From assembly GCA_037501455.1 (NCBI GenBank), contig CM074864.1:30654001-30718000 (forward strand): a stretch of 64,000 nucleotides of DNA, read 5' to 3'. Below, in pieces: positions 9,388 through 20,665 of the stretch (positions are counted from its first letter, which is position 1; each line of letters opens with the position of its first letter). A model generated the notes under the pieces. That model was not told where the DNA came from, ran no database searches, and saw only the letters and a program-made list of their open reading frames with translations. The stretch comes from Lantana camara (Eukaryota > Streptophyta > Magnoliopsida > Lamiales > Verbenaceae). Both the position numbers and the translations under genes were made by a program.

Positions 9388-10612
9388 CACGACTGAGGAA
9401 CAAATTGGACGATTGAAAGGGTGCTTGAAGAAATATTTCAGTAAGATTAACAAAATTGCAAATTAAGGAAGACCTGGGAGTCTTATTAGTGATGATCAGA
9501 AATAAACAAGACAACTTGAATGGTTAAGTTGTTAAAAGGAGAGTTAAGTTACTCACTTCGGGTTGGAGTCCCTCGCTAGGGATAACGGAAATGGCTTGGA
9601 GAATGTTCTTATGTATAGAACATGGATCTGGGAATAACCGACTTATAAGGGAGCTTCTGGAAACTCCTAAATCAGAATTGACAAAAGGGAGAGTGTCGAA
9701 TCAAGCTAGCATAGAATGGAAGGAGGGCAATCAAGAGTAAATCAATAGAGTAAAAAGGGGGTGCAATAATGGCAATATTATCAAGTCTTCGGTTAGTCCC
9801 ACGATAATTCGGAAGGAAACTTAAGAGGAGACCAAATGGAAAAAAAGGATGATCATTGGAGGATTTACATCGAACTCCAAGAGTCGTCAAGAATATTCTA
9901 TCTTCGATTCAAGAAATATGGAGCTAGATGCCAAGTATAACCTTAAGGGGTCAAAGGGTATGAATGGATAAAATGAACGGAAGCTAGAAAAGGATTCGTG
10001 TTACGGGAGATCCTAATGACGAATACCTCAAGGTAGGGATGGAACCGTCAAGGTTGTTCGGATTAGTTATCCTTGAGGGTATTTTAAACTCCGATACGGG
10101 TAAGATAGTAGCTAGGGACATAACTTCGAGGCGAATGGTCTAAGGGTATTCGGGAGGTCAAACTTAGTTAACTACAAAGAGTTGGTTGAATGAAGATTAA
10201 GGGAAATGATGGAGACTGGGAGCAGTACTAGGCAGAACGGATCCAAGAGTATGATCCTTAAAGGATCTATCAATAGCTTCACCGAGGAACCTTGAAGAGG
10301 TTCAAGACAGGTTGACCACTGAGCTATCTTCAGGATAGATCCTACACTGGATAACGGCAACTCTCAGTTCTAAATTTTGAAACTTCGGTGAACGGTACAT
10401 ATAGCATTCATGATACATGCATTCATGCAAATTTAACTTATATAAATTTTATGCTAGGTGCTTTAATCGTGTATTGTGTTAAATTACTTGGAGCACTTGG
10501 ATATTAATGTGGGCGACTTTTATTACTTGCTTTGGGTGCCTCACGTGATTTTAAATTTGGTTTTGCGTGAGTTGCTTGGAAGTATTGGAGACTTCCTTGC
10601 TTTATTTTCGGT

Positions 10613-10773
10613 TAAGAGACGGGGATTCTCTTATTTTGTTTGAGAGACGGGGTACTCTCTTTGCTTGCGAGAAACGGGGTTTTCTCATTGTTGTTGGAGA
10701 GACGGGGTTCTCTCATTGCTGTTCGAGAGACGGGGCTCTCTCCTTGTTGTTTGTGAGAGACGGGGAATCTCTC
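10613..10773. repeat. GA-hairpin tandem array, LARD1 (six units)
   Basis: Six imperfect units like GAGAGACGGGGTTCTCTC recur every ~27 bp. In most units the GAGAG and CTCTC ends can pair around a G-rich loop. The array ends ~45 bp before the polypurine tract. Homologous arrays are in LARD2 and LARD3; none is seen in E1 or in the visible part of E4. The 84-codon ORF over it (10567-10821) is open because the repeat has no stop codon. Confidence 0.92.
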
Positions 10774-10797
10774 ATTGTTTATTTTCAAGCGTACTTT

Positions 10798-10832
10798 GAA
10801 TCCGAGGACGGATTCTTTTAAGGGGGAGAGAT
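10798..10832 (+). promoter_or_regulatory. LARD1 pre-PPT hairpin and polypurine tract
   Basis: GAATCCG (10798-10804) and CGGATTC (10809-10815) form a perfect 7-bp stem with loop AGGA. The polypurine tract AAGGGGGAGAG (10820-10830) follows, ending 2 nt before the 3' LTR. The PPT primes plus-strand DNA. The same hairpin is in E1. Confidence 0.9.
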
Positions 10833-13800
10833 TGTAACGCCCCCGTTTTTCAGTTTAAATAATGTAACGTATTTGTTTATAAATTGCGCTATTTAATTAT
10901 TTAATTATATGATTAATTGTTTATAAATGTTTATAATTGTTTTAAACTATAAACTATTAATATTTAATTTGATTCATTTTATTTTACCTTGATACTTAGT
11001 GTTTAATTTCTTAATTAAGGTTTTATGTTACTTTAAATATTTCGGTAATTTCGTTAATCAATTTCAACATGTTATTAGTTGGTTTTAATTTAATTAATAT
11101 GGAATTTAGGTTTAGTAAATTATTTATAACAATATGAATGCGTTCATGCGCATGAGCGTTCTAATTGTGCTTTGTTCATATATGTATTGATATCGAAATG
11201 TCGTGAAAATTTAATAGGTCGTAAATATGTGTGTTATGAACATGCCTATATGCTCGGTTTATGTTTTCGGATTTATTCGACGTGTTTATGAATTTAATTT
11301 CGATTGTGGAACCAAGTCGGGGGCTAACGAGCAATTAGCGCACCCTTGGTTCCGTGCGTGATATCTTGAGCTCGGGAATTCGGATTCGAATTCCGTCAAC
11401 TCCGTTGCCTTCGTATCGACGATTCGGAGACAATGGAACAAGCCTCATACCTTTTTGAAATCATTAAGACCTCCGAAATCCAACCGTAACGGACAACTCG
11501 TGCAAGAAGAGCTCTTCATGTTGACTAGTCTTCATGGTGGGACCCCATAACACCCCTTAACCAAACTATACCTTAACCATGACTTAATTACCTTGAGTTA
11601 AGCCCTTTCTCTTCCATTTTAGCTGCAAAAACCGAGCCAAAATATCTCCTCTCATTCTGCAACTGATCGAGAGAAGGGAGAAGAGAAGAAGGAGAGAAAC
11701 CCTTGGCCATCCTTTGTGATTTTGAGCTCAAATCACCATTTTTCTTCACCAAATCTCCAAGGTATGAATATTGATGTCTTCTCTACTCTATTACACTTGA
11801 TTTCATCTATTTAAAACATGATTTGGATCAGATTTGATTAGGGTTTGAATGTTGGGTTTTGTATGAACTTTTGGGGATTTTGCTCTAGTGACTTATATGT
11901 TGGTGTGGCTGAATTTCTTGCTTATATGTGATCATATGAACTTGTTCTTGGCTTATTTCTTTCCCAACTGATAGTATATGATGTTAGGAGGATTTCATCT
12001 CTTGCTCCTTTTATAAAATTATGAGATATGGAGCTTCAAACTTGGTGATCAAACTATTTCCCCTGTTTTGTGACTGCTGTGTGAAAATTGGTGTCGTTGC
12101 ATGATCATATGGCCTCCATTTCGTGTGAAATTGCATGGAGTGGATGTACACTCATTGTTATATATGTTAGCATTCATGCTTTAAGTATTTGGTTCCATTT
12201 GAAGCCTCAAAACCGAAGTACATGGCTTGTTCTTATGCATGATTGTTGACAGAATTGTTGCTGTTACATTTTGTAACTTGTTGATCATTCTAATGTGCTT
12301 TAAATGGTACCATTTTGTATATATATGATGTATATTAGTTGTTTAGTATGTTAGCATGCATTCCCCAAAGTTTCAGATCCAAATTCAAGCCCTAAGTACT
12401 TGATCAATGCATGATAGAATCATTAGGGCTCATATGTCCGATTGTAGCGACCCAGTTTTGTTTCACGGTTTTGATGATCTTAACGTGTGATTTAGCCTTT
12501 GCACTCTAAATGAAAAATGTTCATAACATGCCAAATATGTTGCATATGAAGTTTCAGAGCATTTGGAGTTCATTTGGTATGTTTTTGGATTGAGTTTGTA
12601 AGGGATCAGTTTTGCCGGAAAAATCTTGAGAAGGGTTTTGGTTCTGTACCGTGACACCCCCGTGTCACATTTACTCATAAAAGAGTGACACGGGCGTGTC
12701 ACACCCTCTGCTCAGTTCTGTACTGAGCCACGCCCGTGGCTCAGTTGGGCTATGGTTGGTGACACCCCCGTGTCACTTCCCATGTGCAGTCCGTGTTGCT
12801 TCCTCTTCGGTTTTTGATTTGTTTCCCCTCTTTAATGGCTCTATCTCCCTTTATGATGAACTATGAACTTGTTGTACTATGTGTTAGGAGTATTTTGGTT
12901 TGATTTCATGGCATTTGGATGTGCTATAGGCATGCTTTTACTTAATGCCGGTTATGGGTGTTTATGTGTCGGTTATGAATCGCCTCGCTTATTTCCTATA
13001 TCTTATCACTTCTTCTTGTTGCCCAACCTTAAATATATGCTATGTTATGTAATATGAAGTATATGGTAACATTATGGAAGAGCTTGAACACGTTCTGTGC
13101 CCTTATTTGGATTCTTGAATTATTGGATGGGAAGTATGAATTGAATGATTTATGATTGAACAAGTGAATAAATTAGTTATATGATTTTCATGATCTTTAT
13201 GTTTTCATATCATGCTTGAGCATTGCCGTGCGTCATATATGGGTCATTTAGAGTCTTGAGTCTCACGAACACGTCTTTTGGTCTCTTGTACAGTTTGTCT
13301 CCAGGGTGGAGAGCTTTTGATCGTTCAGGCACTTGGTGTTCGATCCTTGTGACTTCACGGTTAAGGTGAGGGTGTTTTCGTTGTAGCTACGTAATAAACC
13401 CTACAACCCTTATGTGCAAAGCTTTGGCCAAAAACCTTATGATTATATATATATGATTTCCAAACGAAGCTATCGAGTAAATTCTTCTGAATTATACGTA
13501 TGAGCGTATATAAGCTTAAAAATGGTTTTGTAATGAGGCTATGCTCCAAACCGTGTGCCCTCATGCTAGCTATGGATTAGGATGACACGGAGAGGTACGT
13601 ATATAGCATATGCCGAGTTACACGGTAAGGTATGATTTCTTATGGTATATATCATATGTATATATGGATATGTTTTGGCGAGATTGTATGGATGATATGT
13701 TCACGGGCCCCGGGACTTAGTATATGTGGCTAACCGAGGAAGCAAGGGCTGACGGGGATCCCATATACTAGTCCTACTATTAAACAGCGGTACCGGACCT

Positions 13801-14787
13801 CGTCAGGAGATTGGCGGGGAAAGGGAGACTGAGTGCCATCTGGGGAGTCATGTAACCCCTTTTGGTCAAAGACAGGGTGGTCGGGCCTTGCAAACCCACC
13901 ACCAACCCGGAGGAAGAAGGTTGGTTATGATATGATTACGTTTATGAATATGTTATGATATGATTAGGCACCGTGCGGGAATGCCGGGATCCGGATTGCC
14001 CAAACGAATATGTTTATGATATAATCTACGGTCTGTGTGTATTATGATATAATGCATGGTCGCCTAATAAATATATTATCGATATTTGTGGTACACGGTC
14101 GGAGTTTGGATGGAGGTGGTGCACGCTCACTCGCCGAGCTTTATATTTATGGATGATTATGATCGGAATGAATTTAATATGACTTAGCCGTAAAGTTCGA
14201 GCATTGTTATCTATTTTCCTACCCTTAGTGGGAACTAATTTCAAATAAAACCTTGCTCGGGATTTACGACTTGCATGTGCATGTTTTATATATATACGTA
14301 TCGCTCCTGCTCACTCAGTCTTCTAGAGACTGACCCCTCTCCCTCCCCATTCTTTTAGTGTGCAGGTTTGATCTTTGGAGTTTCGGGCTAGGCGGAGGTG
14401 TTGGAGTTTTGAGTGAGTCGAGTTAGATTAGGAGAGTCTCTCCACTCATTCATGTATTGGAATTATGTATAACTCATTTAAGTTACATCACGAAATTTGA
14501 TACCTATGTATTTATTATGAAATTGGTTTTCTGGATGTTGCTATGATTTAAAAGAGGCCTGAAGAGCCCAAATTCCGTTTATGGCTTGTATTATTGAATT
14601 TTGGCTTCGCTATGTATTATACTTTGTGGTTTGGTAAACATTACAGGGTCTAGCTCCGCCTGGCTTAGGAGGGTTTTATGTTTGTCTCCCGTTCGCTAGG
14701 GTTTGATACGGGTGCGGATTTACTATTTCGTTACTCGTGTTGAGCCTTAGTGCGGGGGATGTGGTGCCTCACGTGCGGGGTGCTACA
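10833..14787 (+). repeat. LARD1 3' LTR (3955 bp)
   Basis: It is the same length as the 5' copy with about five substitutions (for example near 13028-13040, 13195, 14090 and 14543). Shifted by 7181 bp it carries the palindromes at 12651-12776, the four-stem domain at 13713-13903 and hairpin V at 14316-14332. The target duplication TTTTC follows at 14788. Confidence 0.97.
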
Positions 14788-15132
14788 TTTTCTGACAACA
14801 AGAGTCTTCAATATTTGTTTTCTCAGAAGGAGCTAAACAAGAGACGGAGGCGTTGGATGGAGACTTTAGCGGATTATGAGTGTACAATCCGATACCATCC
14901 CGGGAAAGCTAATGTGGTCGCGGATGCACTTAGCAGGAAGGCGAGTGTGTTTAATGTGAAAGTGGAAGTTGGAGAGGAATCTGAGTCTTTTAAGCTAAGA
15001 GCAAGTATTCGGAATATTACAGTACAACCAGATCTTCAGCAGAGGTTATTTAAGACTCAGAGAAAGGATCCTGAGGTTCATAAACTAGCTGAGAAAGCTA
15101 GGGTGGATCCCCGAGTACCCGTTTGGATTTGA
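14788..15132 (+). pseudogene. pol: E1 RNase H, second part, and linker to integrase
   Basis: Reading resumes after LARD1 with [20 protein letters not shown], then [20 protein letters not shown] and [11 protein letters not shown], the standard end of chromovirus RNase H. The linker continues to about 15115, where a base change shifts the frame and TGA follows at 15130-15132. Any ORF call that starts at 14737 borrows its first ~17 codons from the LARD1 LTR. Confidence 0.94.
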
Positions 15133-15766
15133 TGATACGGGACTCTTAAAGTTTAAGAACAGGATTATTGTGTCGAATGAATTGAAGAGGATTATTTTGG
15201 AAGAGGCTCACAGATCAGGGTATTCGATACATCCCGGAGGTAATAAAATGTATAAGGATTTGAAGCAGTTCTATTGGTGGAATGGACTCAAAAGGGATGT
15301 AATAAATTTTGTGAGACATTGTCTGACTTGCCAAACCGTGAAAGCTGAGCATCAGAAGCCATCAGGGCTACTTCAACCGTTACCTATCCCAGAATGGAAG
15401 TGGCAACAAGTGGCGATGGATTTTGTTTCGGGTCTTCCTAGAGTGAGAGGTGGTTTTGATGGGATTTGGGTGATCATGGATCGGTTAATAAAATCGGCAT
15501 ATTTTCTGGCTATTCGGATGTCGGATAAGGTGACAAAGTTGGCTAAGAAATATGTGGATGAAATTGTCCGACTTCACGGGGTACCGCTCAGTATTGTATC
15601 AGATCGAGATCCGAGGTTTACTTCTAGGTTTTGGCAACAATTGCAAAGGAATCTGGGAACAAGGCTTCAATTCAGCACAACTTTCCATCCTCAGACAGAT
15701 AGCCAGTCGGAGAGGTTAATCAAATATTTGGAGGATATGCTGAGAGCATGTGCATTGGATTTCTAG
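15133..15766 (+). pseudogene. pol: E1 integrase zinc-binding and catalytic core
   Basis: Integrase joins the DNA copy to the chromosome. In the new frame (readable by 15170) the zinc-binding HHCC domain shows H and H in HRSGYSIHPGG and C-x2-C in HCLTCQ. The core follows: MDFVSGLPRVRGGFDG, SDRDPRF and TDSQSERL, with 35 residues between the second Asp and the Glu as in the DD35E family. The usual Gly before QSER is Ser here. TAG at 15764-15766 ends the frame just after ACALDF. Confidence 0.95.
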
Positions 15767-16501
15767 ACTTCGTGGAATGAACAGTTGCCTTTGATCGAAT
15801 TCGCTTATAATAACAGTTTTCAAGCTTCGATAGGAATGTCGCCTTATGAAGCTCTCTACGGACGAAAGTGTAGATCTCCCTTATTTTTCGACCTTGAGGA
15901 ATGGAATTGGACAAAACAAGAGGGAGTGAAACGAGGGGAAAAGAAAGATAAGCCTTCTAAGGCCGTACAAGCGGCGATCGATAAGGTTCAGATAATGTAG
16001 CAAAGAATGAAAGCAGCTCAAGATAGACAGAAGAGTTATGCGGATCAGCGAAGAAAGGATCTTAAGTTTGAGGTTGGTGATAGAGTATTTCTGAAAGCTT
16101 CACCACGAAAGGGGTTTACGAGGATTGGAAAAGGAGGTAAATTGAATCCTCGTTATCTGGGTCCGTATGAGATTCTTGAGAAAATTGGAGACACGGCTTA
16201 TCGGTTGAATCTACCTCCGAGTTTGACCGGAATCCACAATGTATTTCATGTCTCACAACTTCGCAAATATTATCCGGATGAAGCCGAGATCCTACCCGAG
16301 GAAGAGGTAGAAATTGAGCCTAATCTCACCTTTGTTCAGAAACCGGTTAAGATTTTGGATCAAAAATTTCAAGAATTAAGAAATCGGCGAATCCCAATGG
16401 TTAAGGTATTATGGAGAAGTGATAAGACGGAAGGGGCCACGTGGGAAACGGAGGATAAGATGAGGAGGTTTCATCCTGAGCTGTTTCCGAGCAACCAGTG
16501 A
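15767..16501 (+). pseudogene. pol: E1 integrase C-terminus and chromodomain
   Basis: It stays in the same frame as the core. [13 protein letters not shown] starts the C-terminal part; TAG at 15998-16000 interrupts it. Then VGDRVFLKASPRKGF and LNPRYLGPYEIL are the GPY/F module, and VKVLWRSDKTEGATWETEDK is a plant chromodomain, which in this lineage steers insertion to heterochromatin. The stop TGA 16499-16501 is shared with the first bases of the pre-PPT hairpin. Confidence 0.95.
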
Positions 16502-16535
16502 ATCCGAGGACGGATTCTTTTTAAGGGGGAAGGGT
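16500..16535 (+). promoter_or_regulatory. E1 pre-PPT hairpin and polypurine tract
   Basis: GAATCCG (16500-16506) and CGGATTC (16511-16517) pair around AGGA. The left arm includes the G and A of the pol stop codon. AAGGGGGAAGGG (16523-16534) is the plus-strand primer tract, next to the 3' LTR start at 16536. Confidence 0.92.
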
Positions 16536-17902
16536 TGTGATGCCCCGATATTTCGGCCGTACAGGTATGACGTATGTGTTTACCAAATTGGGAGAATTAA
16601 TTATTTATACGTGTTTTATATGTTTAATTTTATTTTATATATTAAATGTTAATTATTATATATATTAAGTTAGTTAATATTATATATATATGAATTAGTT
16701 GATATTTTTTTTTATGTTAATAATTATATCTATATATTAAATCGTGCAATTTTTTTAGTTATATTATATTATTAAAATATTTAATTATTTGAATTTGAAT
16801 TTATATGGATTTTCTTTGAACTATTTGCGCTTGAATGAACTGTTTGCTTGCCGTTTCTACGTGAAATGAATTCAAAATTTCGTGAAAATTTAATATGTTG
16901 GACTTATATGTGTTATGAATATGTTTATATGCTCGTTTTATATTTTCGGATTTGTTCGATTGAGTTTTGGAATTTATTTTGGTTCGGAATCCAAAACGGG
17001 GGCTAACGAGCAATTACCGTACCAATGGTTCCTTAATTCATAACTTGAGCTAGGAAACTCGGATTTGAGTTTCGTCAACTTCGTTGAACTCGTATCAAAA
17101 ATTCGAGTTTGATGAACCTAGCCTTATATTTTTCAAAAGTTATTTGAACCTCCGAAATTCAACCGAAACACACAACGGACGCCTAAACTGCCATGTTTTA
17201 CTAAAATAGCCATAACTTATTCAAATCTTGACCAAATTAACCATGGTTTGAGCCTATGGCACCCTAACTCAACCATATATCTGATCATACTCTCCTTAAC
17301 CGAACTACACCCTCTCATTTGGAGAAAATCAGCTCCTCATCCTCTACATTCCAGAAAATCCCGTAACTCAAGCCCTCCTTGGAGATTCAAGCGCAAATCT
17401 CCTCCAACCTTCATCCACTTCACAAGGTAAGCTTAGGGTTGTAATATACATTCATTATGAGTCATTTTGATCCATTCATCCCCAATTTTGAGCATGTTTT
17501 CATGAGTTTTGAAGATGATGAATGAATAGTTAGGTTAGGCTTCAATTGTTGAATCCTTGATGTTGCTTGCTTTATGAGCGGAATTGGTGCATGTTTTTTG
17601 GGCTTTTGAACTCCTTAACTTCAGTATTTGCCTTATCTTTCATGGTACTTGAGCATAGCATGAATTACCATTGTTGATTTTCATGGAAACTTGAAGAAAT
17701 GTTCAGAAAATAAACTGATCTTCCTTGCACAGCTGCTGTCACGTTTTGGGGACTGAAATGTTGGGTTTTTTGTGTTCTTTTTTATGCATTATGGCATGGA
17801 TTTGTAGTATATGTGTTGCTCTATGTGTATCCCTTGTTGTGCTTTGGTTTTGGGTCAGTTTCAGCTGCAAAGATGAAGAACGAACTGCTGTCGAACTTCT
17901 GG

Positions 17903-18090
17903 AACGCCCATACACGCATTTTTGCACCCCCGTGCTTGAGCAGCTTTTTGGCCCAGTTTTGGTTCTGTACCATGGAACACCCGTGCATGAATTTTTGTAC
18001 CCCCGTGCTTGAGTAGCTTTTTGGCCCTGTTTTGGTTCTGTACCATGGAACGCCCATGCATTAATTTTTGCACCCCCGTGCTCGAGCTGC
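17903..18090. repeat. GC-rich tandem repeat in E1 LTR
   Basis: About 2.3 copies of a ~76-bp unit. Each unit starts with GCACCCCCGTGC or TACCCCCGTGC and includes TTCTGTACCATGGAACNCCC. GCAC/GTGC arms around CCCC occur at 17924-17935 and 18070-18081. It sits where other LTRs have their palindrome clusters and shares the TTCTGTACC lead-in with LARD1 and LARD3. Confidence 0.88.
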
Positions 18091-18873
18091 TGCTGCTGCT
18101 GTTGCGTCTTTACCTTAATTTCTTTTGTGATTTATTTGGTTCTATGATATCTTCTATGCCTTATATGCTGTGTAATTACTGTTGTACGTGTTACATTCCA
18201 TGACTTGAATTTTAATATGAGATTTTGATGCACTCACGTGAAGGTTGAGCTATTTGTTCTTTATTTGCCATGCATGAATAATATGTTGTTTAATTGATTT
18301 ATTCTATATTTTCTTTGTTCCCGTATGATACTTTTAAATTAGTAATATGTTAAATGGAGTGTTTTGAGCATTTTATTAAATTTATGGATTTATTTGACAT
18401 GAAATGTGAAAGATATGAACTCGTTTGAATACGAATGCTTCATTGAATGAATGAATTGATTGTTTATATGTCTTTAAGACATTAATAGTGCGCATAAACG
18501 TGTTCATTACATTATAACATCTTTTCTGCATTCATATCATAGTCATTTCATTGCCGAGCGTCTTACTTGGTCATTTTGAGTCTCACTTCACCTTTCTTGC
18601 ACATATTTTGATCCCGTTGGAGACGATGCCGGTCAGTGAGGCTTTCGTGTCTTCTTTTGTCGGTTTTAGGTGGGTTTCTCGCCTATTTAGATAAAACGAC
18701 TCGATATATCTCCCTATGTGAAAAGTTTTAAGCCAAAGTAATATGATTATATATATATATATTGAGTCTTTTCTCGAGTAAATGATTGCGAACGTATAAC
18801 CCTTCTTTTATGAATCCTACCTTATGTTTTGGCGAGATATGCTTGATATGATTGTTATGAATTCACTGGCCCT

Positions 18874-19070
18874 GGAACTTGATACATGTGGCTATCCGGG
18901 GAGGCAAGGGCCGACGGTGATCCCATGTGTTAGTTCCAACCAATTACGGTGATACCGGACCCCGCTAGGAGATTAGCGGGGAATGGGAGCTGAGTGCCTT
19001 TGGGGGATTCATGTACCCCCTCTGGCCTATGTATGGACCGGTGGTGGGGTCCTGCAAACCCGTCCACCAC
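18874..19070 (+). other. Predicted four-stem RNA domain, E1 3' LTR
   Basis: Stem I: GGAACT (18874-18879) with AGTTCC (18932-18937) and further pairs inside. Stem II: CCCCGCTA/TAGCGGGG, perfect, loop GGAGAT (18960-18981). Stem III: GGGGG/CCCCC, loop with TCATG (19002-19020). Stem IV: GTGGTGG/CCACCAC with inner GGT/ACC and loop CCTGCAA (19041-19070). Arms differ from LARD1 while loops are kept. Confidence 0.7.
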
Positions 19071-19759
19071 TTGGAGGGAGAAGGTGTATATGTATGATTA
19101 TGAATCGTATGATTGTGCACAAATATGATATGTATGATAACCAATGAAACTATGAATATGAATACACAAGGTGCTCGTTGGAGATTATGCACTCTCACTC
19201 GCCGAGCTTGAAACCCTAAGATTAATTAAGAATGAATATGAACGTTGTAAACCCGTAGATGTCCTTCTTTGTTTTACCCACTTGGGAAACCTTCAAAAAA
19301 CTTCATACGTGTTTATAGCTTGCATGTATATGTTAAATTCAGCGATATTTATATACTATGCCTGTTTTATACCCACCAGTCCCTTTTGGACTGAACCCGT
19401 TTTGTTTTCAGTGGGTTTTGTGCAGGTTAAGGAGTGCTAGGCGGGAATACAAGTCATCTAGGTCTTGCATTAGTGTTTAGCACTCTTATTTTGGTTACAC
19501 TCGCACTCATGATATCATTTTGTAAATGAATTCTATTTTTGGAGTTTGAATGCTCATGGTACATATATATATATGACCGTTATTGCTTCCGCTTTATTGA
19601 TGTTACTCTGATTTATGGTTTAAGGGTTAGTCCCGCCTAGCCTAGAGAGAGTATGTGTGTCCCCGTTCGCCGTGACTTAGCTCGTGTGTGGATTATCCAT
19701 TTCATATGCGGGTCGGGTCTCGGTGCGGGGGATGTGGCACCTTGATCTCGGGTGTTACA

Positions 19760-19808
19760 CGTGTTGAGCCATAGTGCGGGGGATGTGGTGCCTCACGTGC
19801 GGGGTGCT

Positions 19809-19811
<3 letters not shown>
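19760..19811 (+). repeat. 52-bp tail of an older LTR next to E1
   Basis: It closely matches the last 52 bp of the LARD1 and E3 LTRs and ends in GGGGTGCTACA. It directly abuts the E1 3' end, so E1 probably inserted near the end of this older LTR, whose larger part would lie left of the window. Confidence 0.8.
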
Positions 19812-19844
<33 letters not shown>

Positions 19845-19917
19845 ATACCTATGTGTGTGCATGTATTTGTATAGTGTGTATAGTGTGTTATGTACTACCT
19901 GTGTGTGTGCATGAATT

Positions 19918-19961
<44 letters not shown>

Positions 19962-20040
19962 TATATAGTTATATTGTATATTATGTAATCTGTGAATGTG
20001 ACGTATATATATAATATATATACATAAATAATTATTGCAT
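19812..20040. repeat. AT-dinucleotide and TG-rich microsatellite stretch
   Basis: (AT)n runs occupy about 19812-19841 and 19920-19957, separated by TATGTGTGTGCATG-type sequence that is itself repeated twice. No gene is seen. Confidence 0.9.
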
Positions 20041-20616
20041 GCATGCATGTAGTGTAAATGGATATTAAGTGTTTTATTAAATGTATAGAAGTACTTGAAT
20101 GTTTATTTCTAATTTATAAATATGACATTATATATTGTTTGGTTTATTTGGAATTAATTTGATACCTATGTAATTGATTTGAATGCCTTTATTTGTTTAT
20201 TCTCTAATTGTAAGCTTGTTATCTTTGAGTTATACTTGTTATATGAAATTCAAGACTCGAATTGCTATGGATTATGAAACGAGTCAGCTTGAAACCTTCA
20301 TGTTTTGAATATAATTGATCGAATTACTTGGTTATGTGGCTTCATGACATCATATTATTTCTTATACACTTCATATCATGATCATTGCATTATCGTGCGT
20401 CATATATGGTTCATATGGAGTCCTGAGTCTAATAAATGCACCGTGTTATTTCTTGTACGTACAGTTTTCTCCAGGGTAGAGATGTGCCGGGTTCATAGAC
20501 TATCTTCAAGTCTTCTTTTCTTCTTGGTAGTGTTCGGTAAGGTGTAACATGTGGGTTTCTCTTCTATTAGATATGAATCGACCCGATATATCCAACGTAT
20601 AAGTTTTAAGCCAAAT

Positions 20617-20665
<49 letters not shown>

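Larger units (their letters stand above)
7607..10832 (+). other. LARD1 internal region, non-coding (3.2 kb)
   Basis: It holds no gag or pol domain in any frame; the small ORFs are short and without recognisable motifs. It opens with the primer site and a possible gag-start stub (ATG 7870). Four blocks match LARD3: 7811-7905, about 8460-8530, about 8840-8880 and about 9003-9075. An inner polypurine tract lies at 9377-9387, a GA hairpin array at 10613-10773, and the terminal hairpin plus PPT at 10798-10832. Nothing else is recognised. Confidence 0.9.
3652..14787 (+). mobile_element. LARD1: very young non-coding LTR element (LARD), 11.1 kb
   Basis: Two LTRs of equal length (3955 bp each) flank a 3226-bp internal region with primer site and polypurine tract but no gag or pol. 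Target duplication TTTTC flanks it at 3647-3651 and 14788-14792. I count only about five differences between the LTRs, so the insertion is recent. LTRs make up about 71% of its length. This fits the large retrotransposon derivative (LARD) class, which depends on enzymes of an autonomous relative. E1 and E4 share its primer-site region and pre-PPT hairpin and are plausible relatives of the helper. Confidence 0.96.
1..19759 (+). mobile_element. E1: decayed autonomous Ty3/gypsy chromovirus (Tekay/Del type), 5' end outside window
   Basis: The order is partial 5' LTR, tRNA primer site, gag, protease, reverse transcriptase, RNase H, integrase, chromodomain, polypurine tract and 3' LTR. The RNase H region is split by LARD1 at 3652-14787. 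Positions 1-613 align to 19144-19759 with roughly twenty differences, so the two LTRs belong to one insertion of moderate age. Four in-frame stops and three frameshifts disable the polyprotein. The 3' flank CGTGT at 19760-19764 should be the target duplication, but its partner lies outside the window. The Tekay/Del placement comes from LTR length and the chromodomain signature ATWETEDKMRRFHPELF. Confidence 0.95.
16536..19759 (+). repeat. E1 3' LTR (3224 bp)
   Basis: It begins TGTGATGCCCC and ends GGTGTTACA. It contains a stem GAAACTC/GAGTTTC (17054-17073), a splice-donor-like AAG|GTAAGC at 17426/17427, a GC-rich tandem repeat 17903-18090, the four-stem domain 18874-19070 and hairpin V 19377-19393. 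No gene is recognised; antisense ORFs of 60-95 codons near 17730-18070 follow the tandem repeat. Confidence 0.96.

Noticed and set aside
10567..10821. 84-codon ORF with an RDG-like repeat over the LARD1 GA array (and the 81-codon ORF at 59832-60077)
   Set aside because: The ~27-bp unit contains no stop in this frame, so an ORF is expected by chance. The two translations do not align well and no start or promoter context supports them.
17725..18073. Overlapping ORFs on both strands in the E1 LTR
   Set aside because: They come from the GC-rich tandem repeat, in which several frames stay open. No protein family is recognised.
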